This document shows, one piece after another, positions 8,793 through 19,268 of a stretch of DNA of 64,000 nt. Source of the stretch: Flavobacterium poyangense (GTDB taxonomy: Bacteria > Bacteroidota > Bacteroidia > Flavobacteriales > Flavobacteriaceae); contig NZ_JAALLN010000002.1 in assembly GCF_011751075.1 (NCBI RefSeq), positions 204,709 to 268,708 of the forward strand, in the 5' to 3' direction. The notes beneath the pieces were generated by a model. That model ran no database searches. It saw only the letters and a program-made list of their open reading frames with translations, and had not been told where the DNA came from. A program made the position numbers and the translations under genes. Numbering within the stretch: the first letter of the stretch is position 1; each line of letters starts with the position of its first letter.

Positions 8793-8987
8793 TTACTTCT
8801 GATTCTTACTTTTCTGCCAAAAAACTACAGCCAATAAAAACCACGATGCTGTCGAAATAAGAAGATGTTTGTCAGGATGGTTTAATAAAAATTGATTCGT
8901 CAGTGCAAATCCAAATGCGACTGAAGTTAGAAAGATAAAAATAAAATGGAAGATTTTTGATTCTAATAAAGTTGAAATAGTTTTCAT
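8793..8987 (-). CDS. Small two-helix membrane protein
   Basis: A 64-aa product with two hydrophobic segments (about residues 12-32 and 41-58) and a basic C-terminus (KSKNQK). It starts at an ATG and lies 49 bp upstream of the TraB gene on the same strand, so it may lead that operon. I do not recognise a family. Confidence 0.55.
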   Translation of the reverse strand: MKTISTLLESKIFHFIFIFLTSVAFGFALTNQFLLNHPDKHLLISTASWFLLAVVFWQKSKNQK

Positions 8988-9122
8988 AATTGTTTTGGTT
9001 TATTTGATTACGACTCGTAAGTAAACAAAGCTTAAAAACGTTACAAAAAAATTACATTTTTTTTTCAGAATCCAGTAAAATAAAGGGTTGACAGCTTGAT
9101 TTTTTTTATTCTCATAAATAAA

Positions 9123-9345
9123 TTCCACAGAGATGCGCAAAGAAAAAACACAGAGATACACAAAAAAATCTTTGTAAATCTTTGCGATTACTTTGTGAAT
9201 CTTTGCGAAACAACAACACAAAACATCCTAAATAATTCTAAAATTCAAGTTTCACAAAGATGCGAAAAGAAAAAACACAGAGATGCACAAAAAAATCTCT
9301 GCGTATCTCTGTGACTACTCTGTGCATCTCTGTGAAACAACAACG
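9123..9345. repeat. Two tandem 96-bp copies of a hairpin-forming repeat
   Basis: Copies 9123-9218 and 9250-9345 align without gaps at an offset of 127 bp. The second contains a perfect 14-bp inverted repeat (9276-9289 with 9321-9334, CACAGAGATGCACA type). Reading frames across it encode only repeat-derived peptides, so I do not call genes in the gap 8988-9352. Confidence 0.75.
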
Positions 9346-9352
9346 AGAAGAT

Positions 9353-10489
9353 CTAAAACACAAAGTCCCTCAACAACCCCAAAACCTCGTTAATCTCCTC
9401 CTCTGAATTATAACTGTGAATACAGAAACGAAGTCTCTCCTGCCCTTCCGGGACTGTTGGAGAAAGTATCGGTTTTACATCGAAGCCTTTATCTTGTAAT
9501 TGCTGAGCCAGTCTTTTTACATTGCCGTTCCCCGGAACAATTGCCGACTGAATCGCTGATTTACTGCGAACAAACATTGGTTTCAAACCCAATATATTTT
9601 TTTGTTGATTAAAAAAAACAATGTTCTGACGCAATTTCTCAATAGTTCCCTTTTCGAGCTCCAATTGATGATACGCCGTTTGAATCGTAGACACCGAATG
9701 AGGCGACAATCCTGTAGTATAAATAAAACTTCTGGCAAAATTGACCAGATATTCTTTAAGTTCGCTACTTCCCAAAATTGCTGCGCCATGGCAACCCAAT
9801 CCTTTTCCGAATGTCATGATTCTGGCAAAAATACGGTGGTGTAATTGTAAATGTTGCATGAGTCCTTCGCCCTTTTCTCCAAAAACACCCAGAGTATGCG
9901 CTTCATCAACCACCAAGAAACAATTGTACTTTTCCGAAAGCAACACCAGCTCTTCTAAATTTGGACTATCACCATCCATAGAAAAGACAGTTTCGGTGAC
10001 AATGTAAATCGTAGTATCAGGAAATTTCAGAATAAGACGTTCCAAGTCTTCAAAGTCATTGTGATTAAACCGATACGATTTAGCATTAGACATGATAATT
10101 CCATCACGAATCGAAGCGTGACTTAATTCATCATACAATATAACATCATTTCGCTGCGGTAGAGCGCTAAAAAAACCAACATTGGCATCGTAACCCGAAT
10201 TAAAGATTAAAGCCGATTCTGCATCATGAAACTGCGCAATAAACGATTCTGTAATTTGATACAACGAATGGTTCCCTGAAATTAACCGCGAACCTGTCGC
10301 TCCATTTTGAATGATTTCATTCTCAATCAAATAATGATGCGCCAATTTAAAAATAGCTTCCGATTTCGAAAACCCAATATAATCATTAGAAGAAAAATCG
10401 ACCAGATTATTAAAACTTGGCAATTGTCTCAACGAATTATTTTGCTTCCTGTTTTCTAGCTTTTGAATAAGATTTTCCGGTAAATTCAT
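9353..10489 (-). CDS. bioF: 8-amino-7-oxononanoate synthase
   Basis: BioF condenses a pimeloyl thioester with L-alanine (PLP-dependent) to give KAPA, the first ring-assembly step of biotin synthesis. The 378-aa length is typical of the alpha-oxoamine synthase family. Visible residues are His124 in the ELSHASIRDG segment (stacks on PLP), Asp195 and His198 in DEAHTLGVFG, and Lys229 in TFGKGLGCHG (internal aldimine). It is 3 kb from bioD on the same strand, separated by the sigma operon and repeats, and has its own good promoter. Confidence 0.96.
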   Translation of the reverse strand: MNLPENLIQKLENRKQNNSLRQLPSFNNLVDFSSNDYIGFSKSEAIFKLAHHYLIENEIIQNGATGSRLISGNHSLYQITESFIAQFHDAESALIFNSGYDANVGFFSALPQRNDVILYDELSHASIRDGIIMSNAKSYRFNHNDFEDLERLILKFPDTTIYIVTETVFSMDGDSPNLEELVLLSEKYNCFLVVDEAHTLGVFGEKGEGLMQHLQLHHRIFARIMTFGKGLGCHGAAILGSSELKEYLVNFARSFIYTTGLSPHSVSTIQTAYHQLELEKGTIEKLRQNIVFFNQQKNILGLKPMFVRSKSAIQSAIVPGNGNVKRLAQQLQDKGFDVKPILSPTVPEGQERLRFCIHSYNSEEEINEVLGLLRDFVF

Positions 10490-10494
10490 AAAAG

Positions 10495-10523
10495 CAAAGT
10501 TATCAAATTGATTCCAATATCAA
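10495..10523 (-). promoter_or_regulatory. Bacteroidota-type promoter of bioF
   Basis: On the minus strand a perfect TAnnTTTG box (TAACTTTG, 10502-10495) lies 18 nt after a TTG (10523-10521). The expected start of transcription falls at or within a few bases of the bioF ATG at 10489. This implies a leaderless or nearly leaderless mRNA. Confidence 0.6.
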
Positions 10524-10869
10524 TAAAAAGCGGATTTTATATAATCCACCATTCAAAATCTAATTCCCAAGCAACACTTCTAAATGACGATACCCAGCCG
10601 AATTAAGAATCCACAATTTCTATAATCACAAAGCCCCCAAGATCAAAAACGCTGATGGTATCTCCCAAACAATTCTCCGGAATTAGTTAATTCTAACAAT
10701 AAATAACGATATACCTTCAAGGTCAAAAAACATTACGGAAAAACCATAATTCATCAATCAGTACCTTAATATTCGAACTGAATTTGTTAATTAAAATAAT
10801 AATATTTCTAATTTTCAATTCATAAACTCATTCTGACTAATTTGTATATTGCATTAAAAAAAAGAAAGA
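10524..10869. other. Intergenic region without a recognisable gene
   Basis: The stretch between bioF and the DUF3667 gene is AT-rich, with stops in all frames. The 3' part (about 10835-10855) has a TATATTGC-like box that could be the promoter of the downstream gene. I see no RNA gene or clear repeat. Confidence 0.5.
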
Positions 10870-11676
10870 ATGAAGATCATTTGCAAAAACTGTGAAACAC
10901 AGAATTATCCGGATTTTAATTATTGCCCTCAGTGCAGTCAAAAAGTAGATTTGCATCGTATAAGTCCACATGAGATTTTTCATGAAGCTGTTCATTATTT
11001 TTTACATGCCGACAAAGGGATTTTTCAACTTATTAGGTCTTTGACATTAAAAAGCGGAACTGTTGCTAAGGAATATATCAATGGTAAAAGAAAGAAGTAC
11101 TTTCCTCCACTTAATTTTTTCTTATTGGTTGCCGCTATCTTTGTTTTCATTTCCAATATCCCAAAAGAAACACCTCCAATTGATATTCCAAAAGAAAATC
11201 AAGAACTTAGTGCTATTTCAGACCCAATTCAAAAAGAAAAAATCATACATCTTTATGAACGAAAAGAAAAAATGTTTCATTTCATGAAAAAGTATTCTAA
11301 TCTGATGGCGATGATGGCCCTACCTCTAATTGCCTTTTTTTTCTGGCTGTTTTACAAAAAAGAAAACTACAACTATACGGAACATCTTGTGGCAGGTATG
11401 TACATGCTGGGCTTTTGTATACTCGTCAATACGCTATTAATTTTACCTCTCTCCTTATTATTCCACTTATCTCCTAATTATCAGGCTTTATTTTTTCTAC
11501 TGTTTCAGCTTTTTTATTTTACGCTCTTTTACTATAAGTTTTTAAATAAAGACACTAAACTTCAACTTGTAAAAACCTTTGCAATAAGCGCTTTAGGAAT
11601 TATATCCTGGGGGATTATATCTGGACTTACTGTAAACACTTATATTTCAAGCGGTTTCTGGGGAATATTACAATAA
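10870..11676 (+). CDS. DUF3667 family zinc-ribbon membrane protein
   Basis: The 268-aa protein opens with a treble-clef/zinc-ribbon pair, Cys5-x2-Cys8 and Cys19-x2-Cys22. A conserved amphipathic block follows (HEIFHEAVHYF...LRSLTLKSGTVAKEYINGKRKKYFPP) that marks DUF3667. Hydrophobic segments follow at about residues 80-95, 145-163, 172-196, 203-218 and 238-258. It is an inner-membrane protein of unknown function. It is transcribed alone, between bioF and the atp genes. Confidence 0.85.
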   Translation: MKIICKNCETQNYPDFNYCPQCSQKVDLHRISPHEIFHEAVHYFLHADKGIFQLIRSLTLKSGTVAKEYINGKRKKYFPPLNFFLLVAAIFVFISNIPKETPPIDIPKENQELSAISDPIQKEKIIHLYERKEKMFHFMKKYSNLMAMMALPLIAFFFWLFYKKENYNYTEHLVAGMYMLGFCILVNTLLILPLSLLFHLSPNYQALFFLLFQLFYFTLFYYKFLNKDTKLQLVKTFAISALGIISWGIISGLTVNTYISSGFWGILQ

Positions 11677-11734
11677 CACAAAAGATCAACACGAGAAGTT
11701 GTGAGAAAATAGAATTCTTCGCTTCATTTTTCTT

Positions 11735-12160
11735 AACCGCAATGTTCGCAAAGGTTTTACGCAAAGTAAGCAAAGGTCTATATACAGATTTTACAGATTA
11801 AACGGTTATTTTGGCTTTACACTTCCTGCAAAACTAACCTAAATAAATGTGCGTGTAAAAGACTCAGCAAACACAAGAAGTTGTTAAAGCTTAAGAAACA
11901 ACTTTTTGATAAAGCTTTGCGAACTCCTATGTTTGCAGTGAAATTTTTTCACGCAGATTTGCTTCGCCAGTTCGCTATCGCTCGGGTAGCAGATTTATTC
12001 AGATTGTTTTTTATCTGAGCACAAAACAAATATCGGCTTAATCTGCAAAATCTGCGTGCAAAAGACTTTGCTTTGTGTTAATACTTTGCGGCCTTTGCGA
12101 TCAACACAAACAAAAAAATCCTTGCGCACCTTGCAGTTAAAAGCATATAAAGTTCACTAA
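11735..12160. repeat. CACGCAGATTT-family dispersed repeat block
   Basis: The 582-bp gap 11677-12258 is filled with GCAAAG/CTTTGCG words and one full hairpin copy. CACGCAGATTT at 11950-11960 pairs with AAATCTGCGTG at 12048-12058. Similar blocks lie at 32.1, 56.5 and 61.1 kb. Open frames here are short and repeat-derived. Confidence 0.7.
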
Positions 12161-12210
12161 AATCTTCACCTACAAGTTTTGTATTGATCCATCTAAAATG
12201 ACCAAAAACA

Positions 12211-12240
12211 AAAAAGCCAGACATTGCTGTCTGGCTTTCT
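12211..12240 (-). terminator. Terminator of the atpD-atpC transcript
   Basis: A perfect AGCCAGACA stem with a 4-nt loop, followed on the minus strand by a T-rich run interrupted by one G. It sits 19 bp past the atpC stop. Confidence 0.88.
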
Positions 12241-12258
12241 ATTTATTTTGCAACTGTT

Positions 12259-12540
12259 TTAGTCTGCTAAAACAATAATCTTATTGTCTTTCATTTCGAT
12301 AGTACCTGATTCAATATCTAAAGTATAGGTTTGATCATTTACTTTCGTGAATTTAGTCGCTACATCTTTAGAAAAATTGAAGCTTGAAGCTACAATTTTA
12401 ACAGTTCCTTTCTCTAGAATAGAAACGATAGGAGCGTGATGATTCAATATTTGAAAGCTTCCATCAACTCCGGGAACTGTAACCGAAGTTACTTCTCCTG
12501 AAAATAATTTTGCTTCTGGTGATACTATTTCTAAAATCAT
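12259..12540 (-). CDS. atpC: ATP synthase F1 epsilon subunit
   Basis: The 93-aa product is the short form of epsilon: only the N-terminal beta-sandwich (MILEIVSPE...GSFQILNHHAPIVSIL). It lacks the C-terminal helical hairpin of E. coli epsilon, as is common in Bacteroidota. It forms part of the F1 central stalk. It follows atpD by 94 bp and shares its terminator. The remaining atp genes are not in the window. Confidence 0.93.
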   Translation of the reverse strand: MILEIVSPEAKLFSGEVTSVTVPGVDGSFQILNHHAPIVSILEKGTVKIVASSFNFSKDVATKFTKVNDQTYTLDIESGTIEMKDNKIIVLAD

Positions 12541-12566
12541 AACTGTTTTTTAAAATTCCAAATTAT

Positions 12567-12603
12567 AAAATTCCAAATCCCAATTTTGGAATTTGGAATT
12601 TTT
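12567..12603. repeat. AATTCCAAAT hairpin in the atpD-atpC spacer
   Basis: The spacer contains AATTCCAAAT-type words facing ATTTGGAATT, forming a stable hairpin. A related hairpin is found at 41941-41977. It may attenuate read-through from atpD to atpC or simply be a small palindromic repeat. Confidence 0.55.
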
Positions 12604-12634
12604 ATTTTTTGATGTTATCAAGCTTGCTTGATTA

Positions 12635-14149
<1,515 letters not shown>

Positions 14150-14207
14150 TTATGTATTTATTAAATAGCTATTTAGGTTTATCGAAAATACCTCTTTTTT
14201 CAGAGCG

Positions 14208-14237
14208 CAAAGATAATTTTTTATAATATAAAATCAA
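14208..14237 (-). promoter_or_regulatory. Bacteroidota-type promoter of atpD-atpC
   Basis: On the minus strand TATCTTTG (14215-14208) matches TAnnTTTG exactly. A TTG (14237-14235) is 19 nt upstream. The predicted leader to the atpD ATG is about 55 nt. Confidence 0.65.
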
Positions 14238-14326
14238 TATTTTTTTATAAAAAATACTATGATTTTGTTTGATTCCTAAAAGTCAGCCCCAAAATCACCG
14301 AAAAACCATTTTTTTTCTAAATAAAA

Positions 14327-14360
14327 AAAAGCCACTCTGTTACAATAACAAGTGGCTTTT
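14327..14360. terminator. Terminator after the SGNH hydrolase gene
   Basis: AAAAGCCACT (14327-14336) pairs with AGTGGCTTTT (14351-14360), and an inner TGTTA/TAACA stem extends it. It lies 18 bp beyond the stop of the SGNH gene on the minus strand. Confidence 0.85.
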
Positions 14361-14378
14361 TTGCTAAAAAAACTAACT

Positions 14379-15905
14379 TTATGGCAGTACTTTAGGATAA
14401 AGAATCTGATATTTTCCTAAATCAACTCCTTTTAAGTTTGATCCGTATTTAAGATTAATTGCTTCTATAAATTTATTTGCAACAAGCGCATAACCTCTTG
14501 CCGACGGATGTACTCCATCTAGAGAAAAGGTTCCTCCGCTCACAAATGTTGATGTCATTGTATACCCATTTAAAGTAATTCCGGTTGTAGACAATTGCTC
14601 CATCACCGCTTTTGCATCAACAAAAGCCAAACCATTTGCTTGGGCAGCTGCTGCAATAGTTACATTGTAAGCATCTGTAGCTACTTTAATTTCAGCGATC
14701 TCAGTTGGCACCAGAATAAATTTATCCTGTAGCGGATAAGTAATTCCAAATTTATCCAATGGAGCCGGTGGCGCCATTCCTATTCCGGAATCATCCTTTG
14801 TTGGCGCTGTCCCTATTGCTGATCTGGTAGCTAAAAGCACTAAATCTGTCGCTTTAGCCTGACGTGCCTGACCAAAAACAGTACCATAAAAAGCGGCAGT
14901 TTGTGCTCCAACTGAAGGTGTAAGAACCGCGGTAAGCTGCGTTGACAAATTAGTCAAAGACTCATCTTTTATCAATAACGGATTTGCTGCCGTTAACGAT
15001 AACAAATCAATTCTATCCGTCACCCCAAGATAATTTAATGCATTTTTTAACGGCCCATACAATTGCGCATTTAACGCATTAATGGTAGCAGTTCCTACTG
15101 CAGTATTCCCATTACCCAAAACTGCAATCGTTAATGGATTATACGGAACTGTAGTAAAATGTGGCAGTGTATTGATATAAGGCAAGTTTGCCACAACTCC
15201 TTTTTTTCCATTTTTAGACAATTCTGTTGCTAAATTTTTATACACCGCATCAAAAGTAGCCGGTGCCGTAATCGGGCTTGTTCCGTCTCCACCGGATGTA
15301 GCATACGCTAAAACATCATTACCTCCAATCCACAAAGAGAAAAAAGTAGGATTCTGCGCCAAAGCATCCGCCAAAACAGTTGCTGTAGGTGAAGAAGCAA
15401 TTCTTCTAAAATAAGGATTAGCAGTGGCGTATCCGGCAAAAGCCAAATGTGTTGCTCTTGCTCCCGGAATTCCCATATTATTAAAAGTACCGGTTAAATG
15501 CGTACCAATATCAGTACCCGAAATACCACTTACCTGAACAGGTGTACTTGTAGCCACATTCAGATACAATCGAACTCCTAGCGATGGTACCTGAACGCCT
15601 CCGGTAGAAAACCCTCCAAGATTATCTGCCATAAAGGGAGTTGTAAAAGTACCTCCTCCAACCAAAGCGAATTGCTGTGCCAGAATATTAGGATAAGCAT
15701 TTGTCTGACCTGCTTTAAACAAGGCATTGTCTGAAAAACCGGCTGCAAAAGAATCACCCAAAGCTACATATTTCGAAAAATTAGCTGTCCCTGAAGTCAG
15801 GGGCTGCCCATCAGACGAGTTTACCACAGCGGGAGTGTCGTCGTCACTATTACAAGCCATAAAGGTCAGTGAAACCAATAAAAGCCATTTGAAATTTTTT
15901 ATCAT
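14379..15905 (-). CDS. SGNH/GDSL-family hydrolase lipoprotein
   Basis: The 508-aa product starts with a lipoprotein signal (LTFMAC, lipidated Cys18) followed by acidic residues typical of surface-exported Bacteroidota lipoproteins. All SGNH blocks are visible: GDS with nucleophile Ser52, a Gly in NNMGIPGA near residue 145, GGND with Asn196, and the DGVH dyad near residue 470. The length is well above the ~200-aa core, with an insert in the middle. It probably hydrolyses an ester of a lipid or acylated glycan at the outer membrane. It lies 85 bp downstream of a TonB-dependent receptor on the same strand, suggesting a bind-hydrolyse-import pair (inference). Confidence 0.88.
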   Translation of the reverse strand: MIKNFKWLLLVSLTFMACNSDDDTPAVVNSSDGQPLTSGTANFSKYVALGDSFAAGFSDNALFKAGQTNAYPNILAQQFALVGGGTFTTPFMADNLGGFSTGGVQVPSLGVRLYLNVATSTPVQVSGISGTDIGTHLTGTFNNMGIPGARATHLAFAGYATANPYFRRIASSPTATVLADALAQNPTFFSLWIGGNDVLAYATSGGDGTSPITAPATFDAVYKNLATELSKNGKKGVVANLPYINTLPHFTTVPYNPLTIAVLGNGNTAVGTATINALNAQLYGPLKNALNYLGVTDRIDLLSLTAANPLLIKDESLTNLSTQLTAVLTPSVGAQTAAFYGTVFGQARQAKATDLVLLATRSAIGTAPTKDDSGIGMAPPAPLDKFGITYPLQDKFILVPTEIAEIKVATDAYNVTIAAAAQANGLAFVDAKAVMEQLSTTGITLNGYTMTSTFVSGGTFSLDGVHPSARGYALVANKFIEAINLKYGSNLKGVDLGKYQILYPKVLP

Positions 15906-15990
15906 GATTTAATATGTTTTAAAATTATCCTTTTCGGGATTTCAAATCCCAAAAAGCGAATAAAATGTTTGTTACGTCCGTTAATTCAAA

Positions 15991-18822
15991 TTATGGATTG
16001 ATCGTCCAGGAAGCAAAATACTGCTGACCAATATATCCTGCACCAAGCACCTGAGCATATTCTTTTCCTCCAATATTTGATGCTCCTAATTTTACAACAG
16101 ATTTTAATTTTGGAAGTCCATAATTAATTTGGGCATCAATTACGGTAGCCGCTTTAATTATACCATCAGCAAATGTTGATTCCCATTTGTATTCCGTGTT
16201 CCATCTTCCGCTAACATTAAATCCGAAGTTTTCAAACAATCTCTCATTTCCGACAGACACTTTAACTCTGTGTTTTGGTGTATTAAATCCGGCTTCAAAA
16301 CTCGGATCTTTTGCCTGATCAAAATCAAACTGAGCATAGTTGTAATTTACTCCCAATTCATAATTAGCGATTATTTTCTTAGAAAGACCAACACCAAACC
16401 CAAGCGATTTAATCTCTACGTCTGTATTAGTATACAACTGATAAGCTCTGTAATTTCCATTCTGAAGTGCATGAAGCGACTGAACTCCTTTATCTGTAGG
16501 CCCTAACAAAGGATTAGGTGAATCTTGTGCTGTACCATAATAAGGCGCCACCACATTTAAATTACCAATAAAATGATTGTAAATATTATAATATGCATTA
16601 AGATCTATAGAAACATCATTAATTAAAGAACGATACCCAAGCTCAAAAGCTTTAACCTCTTCCGGTCTAACATAATTTACATCTGTTTTTCTCAAAAGTG
16701 CCGATGCAGCTACAGGATTACTTCCCGCCAAAGCACTAAAAGCCCCTACAGAACTTGCGGTATAAGAATTACCATATGCATTTTCCCCATTCATAATAGC
16801 CGTTGGCCCGCCAGCAAAAGCCTGCCCTGCAGCCGTTGCAACAGGCAAAGTCTCTGTAAAGCGTAATAAGTTATCCGGTGCAGAACCTAACAACACTGCA
16901 CTACCAACATTAAATCCGATATACTGATCCTGAGTAGATGGATTTCTGAAACCGGTTTGGAACGATGCTCTGAAATTATGATTCTTTTTTTCTCCTCCTG
17001 AATAAACAAGAGACAATCTAGGAGAAAAATTACCATCGAAGTTTTTTGATTTATCATAACGGATAGATCCTGTAAATTTAAACCTATCATCCAAAAACTT
17101 TTTCATCACCTGGGTGTAAGCACCATATTCATTGTAATTGATAGGTCCATTTGCATCGGTATAAATTCTTCCGTGAGAATTTAACTCATACAATCTAAAT
17201 GACCCTCCCACTTGAATTTCAACAACTTTTAATAGATCTTTAAAATTATAGTTCAAATCAGAGTGATAAATTCTTGAGTTATCAACCAATTTAGAACCTG
17301 TAAGTACACTTTCGTCAGCAATTACCTCATTAAATGCTTTTTTAAATGCCGATGTTCCCGGTAAAAAACGTCCTGTATCTGCAGTAGCTCTTGCAGCAGC
17401 ATGTGCATTCTCTGGTGTCATTCCGCCTAAAGTTGCCTGAACATAAGCTCCCGCATACTGACCAAACCAGGTTTTATCGTCTTTCCATTTTCTGTTTACA
17501 TTGATCCCGGTGAATCCCATATCATAAGAATGCCCTCCATCTTCTCCTGTAGTGTATCCTCTCAAAAAGAAATTCCTTCCTTTAAATTCAATTTTATGTT
17601 GTTGCATAAAAAAGTCATTCAAGTAATATCTGTTCGCTCCTTGATAAACCGCATTACCGGTACCAAATTTACTTTGCCAGATAATTTCTAATCTGTCATC
17701 ACCAAAAGGTCTTGCATGCAACGAAAAATCAATTTTTGTATTTCCTGCTTTGTTGTTTGTAAGATCAGTTTCATTATAACCAGTTCTACTAACATTGGTA
17801 CTCGGCAATAAATTTACAGCCGAAGCAGGTAACAAACCTAAAGCAGCCAAAGACTGACCAACTCCCTTTATATTAGTAGAAACTTCATCTCCATATACAT
17901 TTATTCCGTCATAATTTATATCACTCCTGTCAATTCCACTAACTCTTTTATCATTATAATTTGTAGCATACCAATCTGTAGCTTCCATATAAGTGAAGTT
18001 GGCTTTGGCAGCAAAGTATTTATTAAACGCATGCGAAAAACGCACTCCAAAATCATAATAGTTATTTACACCTGCGGCATCTTGTGAAGTCATTCCGTAT
18101 TTAAAATACGCAGAGACTCCCTGATAATTGAATGGATTTTTACTGTTCATAAATAAAATTCCGTTAAAAGCATTCGCCCCGTACAAAGCAGATGATGCAC
18201 CAGGCAACAACTCAACACTTTGAACATCTATTTCCGAAACACCAATTAAGTTTCCTAAAACGAAATTCAAAAGAGGAGATGAATTATCCATTCCGTCCAC
18301 CAATTGCATAAAACGAGTATTGGCAACAGTAGCAAAACCCCTTGTATTAATTGATTTAAAAGACATACTACTGGTATTCATTTGCACTTCTTTCAGATTT
18401 TCCAAACCATCATAAAAAGTAGGAGATGCCGTTTTCTTAATGTCCTGAATTCCCATTCTTTCAATAGTTACCGGAGATTCAAGCACTCGCTCTGGAGTTC
18501 TGGAAGCAGAAACTACTATTTCATTTAGTTTCGTTTCCTCTTCTTTTAAAACCACATCAATTTTCTGATTCAAAGAAGTAACATTAATGGTTTTGGCCTC
18601 GAAACCTACGGCAGACACTTTAATTGTAAAAGGTGGCTTAGTCGAGACCGTCAATTTAAATGTACCATCAAAATCGGTGGAAGCACCGTTAGAACTTCCA
18701 ACTACGACAATATTGGCACCAGGGATAGCTTGTCTGTTAGCATCGGCAACAGAACCAGTAATTGAATTCTGCGCAAAAGATATTCCGCTGAAAAACAACA
18801 TCATTAATAAATAGACTCTCAT
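15991..18822 (-). CDS. TonB-dependent outer-membrane receptor
   Basis: The 943-aa protein has a signal peptide ending near GISFAQ (residue 18) and a CarboxypepD_reg-like beta-sandwich at residues ~20-105 (ITGSVADANRQAIPGANIVVVG). A plug domain follows (about 115-240, VNTRGFATVAN..., SVELLPGASSALYGANAFNG), then a beta-barrel ending in an aromatic-rich C-terminus (QYFASWTINP). It is a TonB/ExbB-energised importer of an unknown substrate. No SusD gene is adjacent; the companion is the SGNH lipoprotein instead. Confidence 0.93.
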   Translation of the reverse strand: MRVYLLMMLFFSGISFAQNSITGSVADANRQAIPGANIVVVGSSNGASTDFDGTFKLTVSTKPPFTIKVSAVGFEAKTINVTSLNQKIDVVLKEEETKLNEIVVSASRTPERVLESPVTIERMGIQDIKKTASPTFYDGLENLKEVQMNTSSMSFKSINTRGFATVANTRFMQLVDGMDNSSPLLNFVLGNLIGVSEIDVQSVELLPGASSALYGANAFNGILFMNSKNPFNYQGVSAYFKYGMTSQDAAGVNNYYDFGVRFSHAFNKYFAAKANFTYMEATDWYATNYNDKRVSGIDRSDINYDGINVYGDEVSTNIKGVGQSLAALGLLPASAVNLLPSTNVSRTGYNETDLTNNKAGNTKIDFSLHARPFGDDRLEIIWQSKFGTGNAVYQGANRYYLNDFFMQQHKIEFKGRNFFLRGYTTGEDGGHSYDMGFTGINVNRKWKDDKTWFGQYAGAYVQATLGGMTPENAHAAARATADTGRFLPGTSAFKKAFNEVIADESVLTGSKLVDNSRIYHSDLNYNFKDLLKVVEIQVGGSFRLYELNSHGRIYTDANGPINYNEYGAYTQVMKKFLDDRFKFTGSIRYDKSKNFDGNFSPRLSLVYSGGEKKNHNFRASFQTGFRNPSTQDQYIGFNVGSAVLLGSAPDNLLRFTETLPVATAAGQAFAGGPTAIMNGENAYGNSYTASSVGAFSALAGSNPVAASALLRKTDVNYVRPEEVKAFELGYRSLINDVSIDLNAYYNIYNHFIGNLNVVAPYYGTAQDSPNPLLGPTDKGVQSLHALQNGNYRAYQLYTNTDVEIKSLGFGVGLSKKIIANYELGVNYNYAQFDFDQAKDPSFEAGFNTPKHRVKVSVGNERLFENFGFNVSGRWNTEYKWESTFADGIIKAATVIDAQINYGLPKLKSVVKLGASNIGGKEYAQVLGAGYIGQQYFASWTINP

Positions 18823-19072
18823 TTGGTTAGTTTTTGTTTAGTTTATACTACCAAAATACAAATTATTTCAATATGTATAAAAAAACGTTAAAATAAATTG
18901 ATATTCGTCACATTTATAAACATTATTTTAACTATTTGACAATGCTATTTATTAAATTAACCTCAAATATTAAAGCCTCTGCAAACTAATTACTATGCAC
19001 ACATATAATTTTTGAAGGAAAAATTGCGGATTTACTAAAAATACACCGTTCAGAAAAAAAATATGATAAAAT
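18823..19072. other. TonB-receptor upstream region and left edge of the glmS-tail duplication
   Basis: AT-rich and gene-free. It should contain the promoter of the TonB receptor. From about 19021 the sequence resembles 20484-20545 (shared ACACCGTTCAGAA core followed by A-rich DNA). Confidence 0.5.
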
Positions 19073-19102
19073 AAAAAAGCGAGACCTAAATCTCGCTTTT
19101 TT
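19073..19102. terminator. Second copy of the glmS terminator
   Basis: A 12-bp perfect stem (19073-19084 with 19091-19102). Its core from AAAAAAGCGAGA through the CCTAAA loop to TCTCGCTTTT is identical to the terminator behind glmS at 21347-21375. It can terminate the 19269-19481 gene on the minus strand. Confidence 0.88.
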
Positions 19103-19123
19103 AACATGTATGTATTTTTGTAT

Positions 19124-19189
19124 TTATTCTAGTTTAGTTGATTTTGTAAAGTTATGTTGTTGATGTGTATTTCAAGCTCTAATTACCAC
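19124..19189 (-). pseudogene. Decayed duplicate of the glmS 3' end
   Basis: Aligned stop to stop with glmS (21404-21469), 45 of 66 bases match without a gap. The 22 codons read VVIRA, a stop, then NTHQQHNFTKSTKLE, against AVMRGCNVDQPRNLAKSVTVE in GlmS. A TGA stands where GlmS has Cys. It is followed by a copy of the glmS terminator at nearly the same distance (33 versus 38 bp). Similarity fades upstream. It is best read as the outer boundary of DNA inserted behind glmS. Confidence 0.7.
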
Positions 19190-19268
19190 TCTAACATTGT
19201 AGTAATTGAATAAAAATATACAACTGGAGTTTCTATTACAGCATGGACTCATATGCATAGCAGAGTAA

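Noticed and set aside
9000..9314. Overlapping frames on both strands upstream of bioF
   Set aside because: They are translations of the tandem 96-bp repeats (CVFSLRISVEF, QRKNTEIHKK) with no start context or domain.
15933..15952. GGGATTT/AAATCCC hairpin after the TonB receptor as a terminator
   Set aside because: No U-run follows on the minus strand, so read-through into the SGNH gene is more likely.
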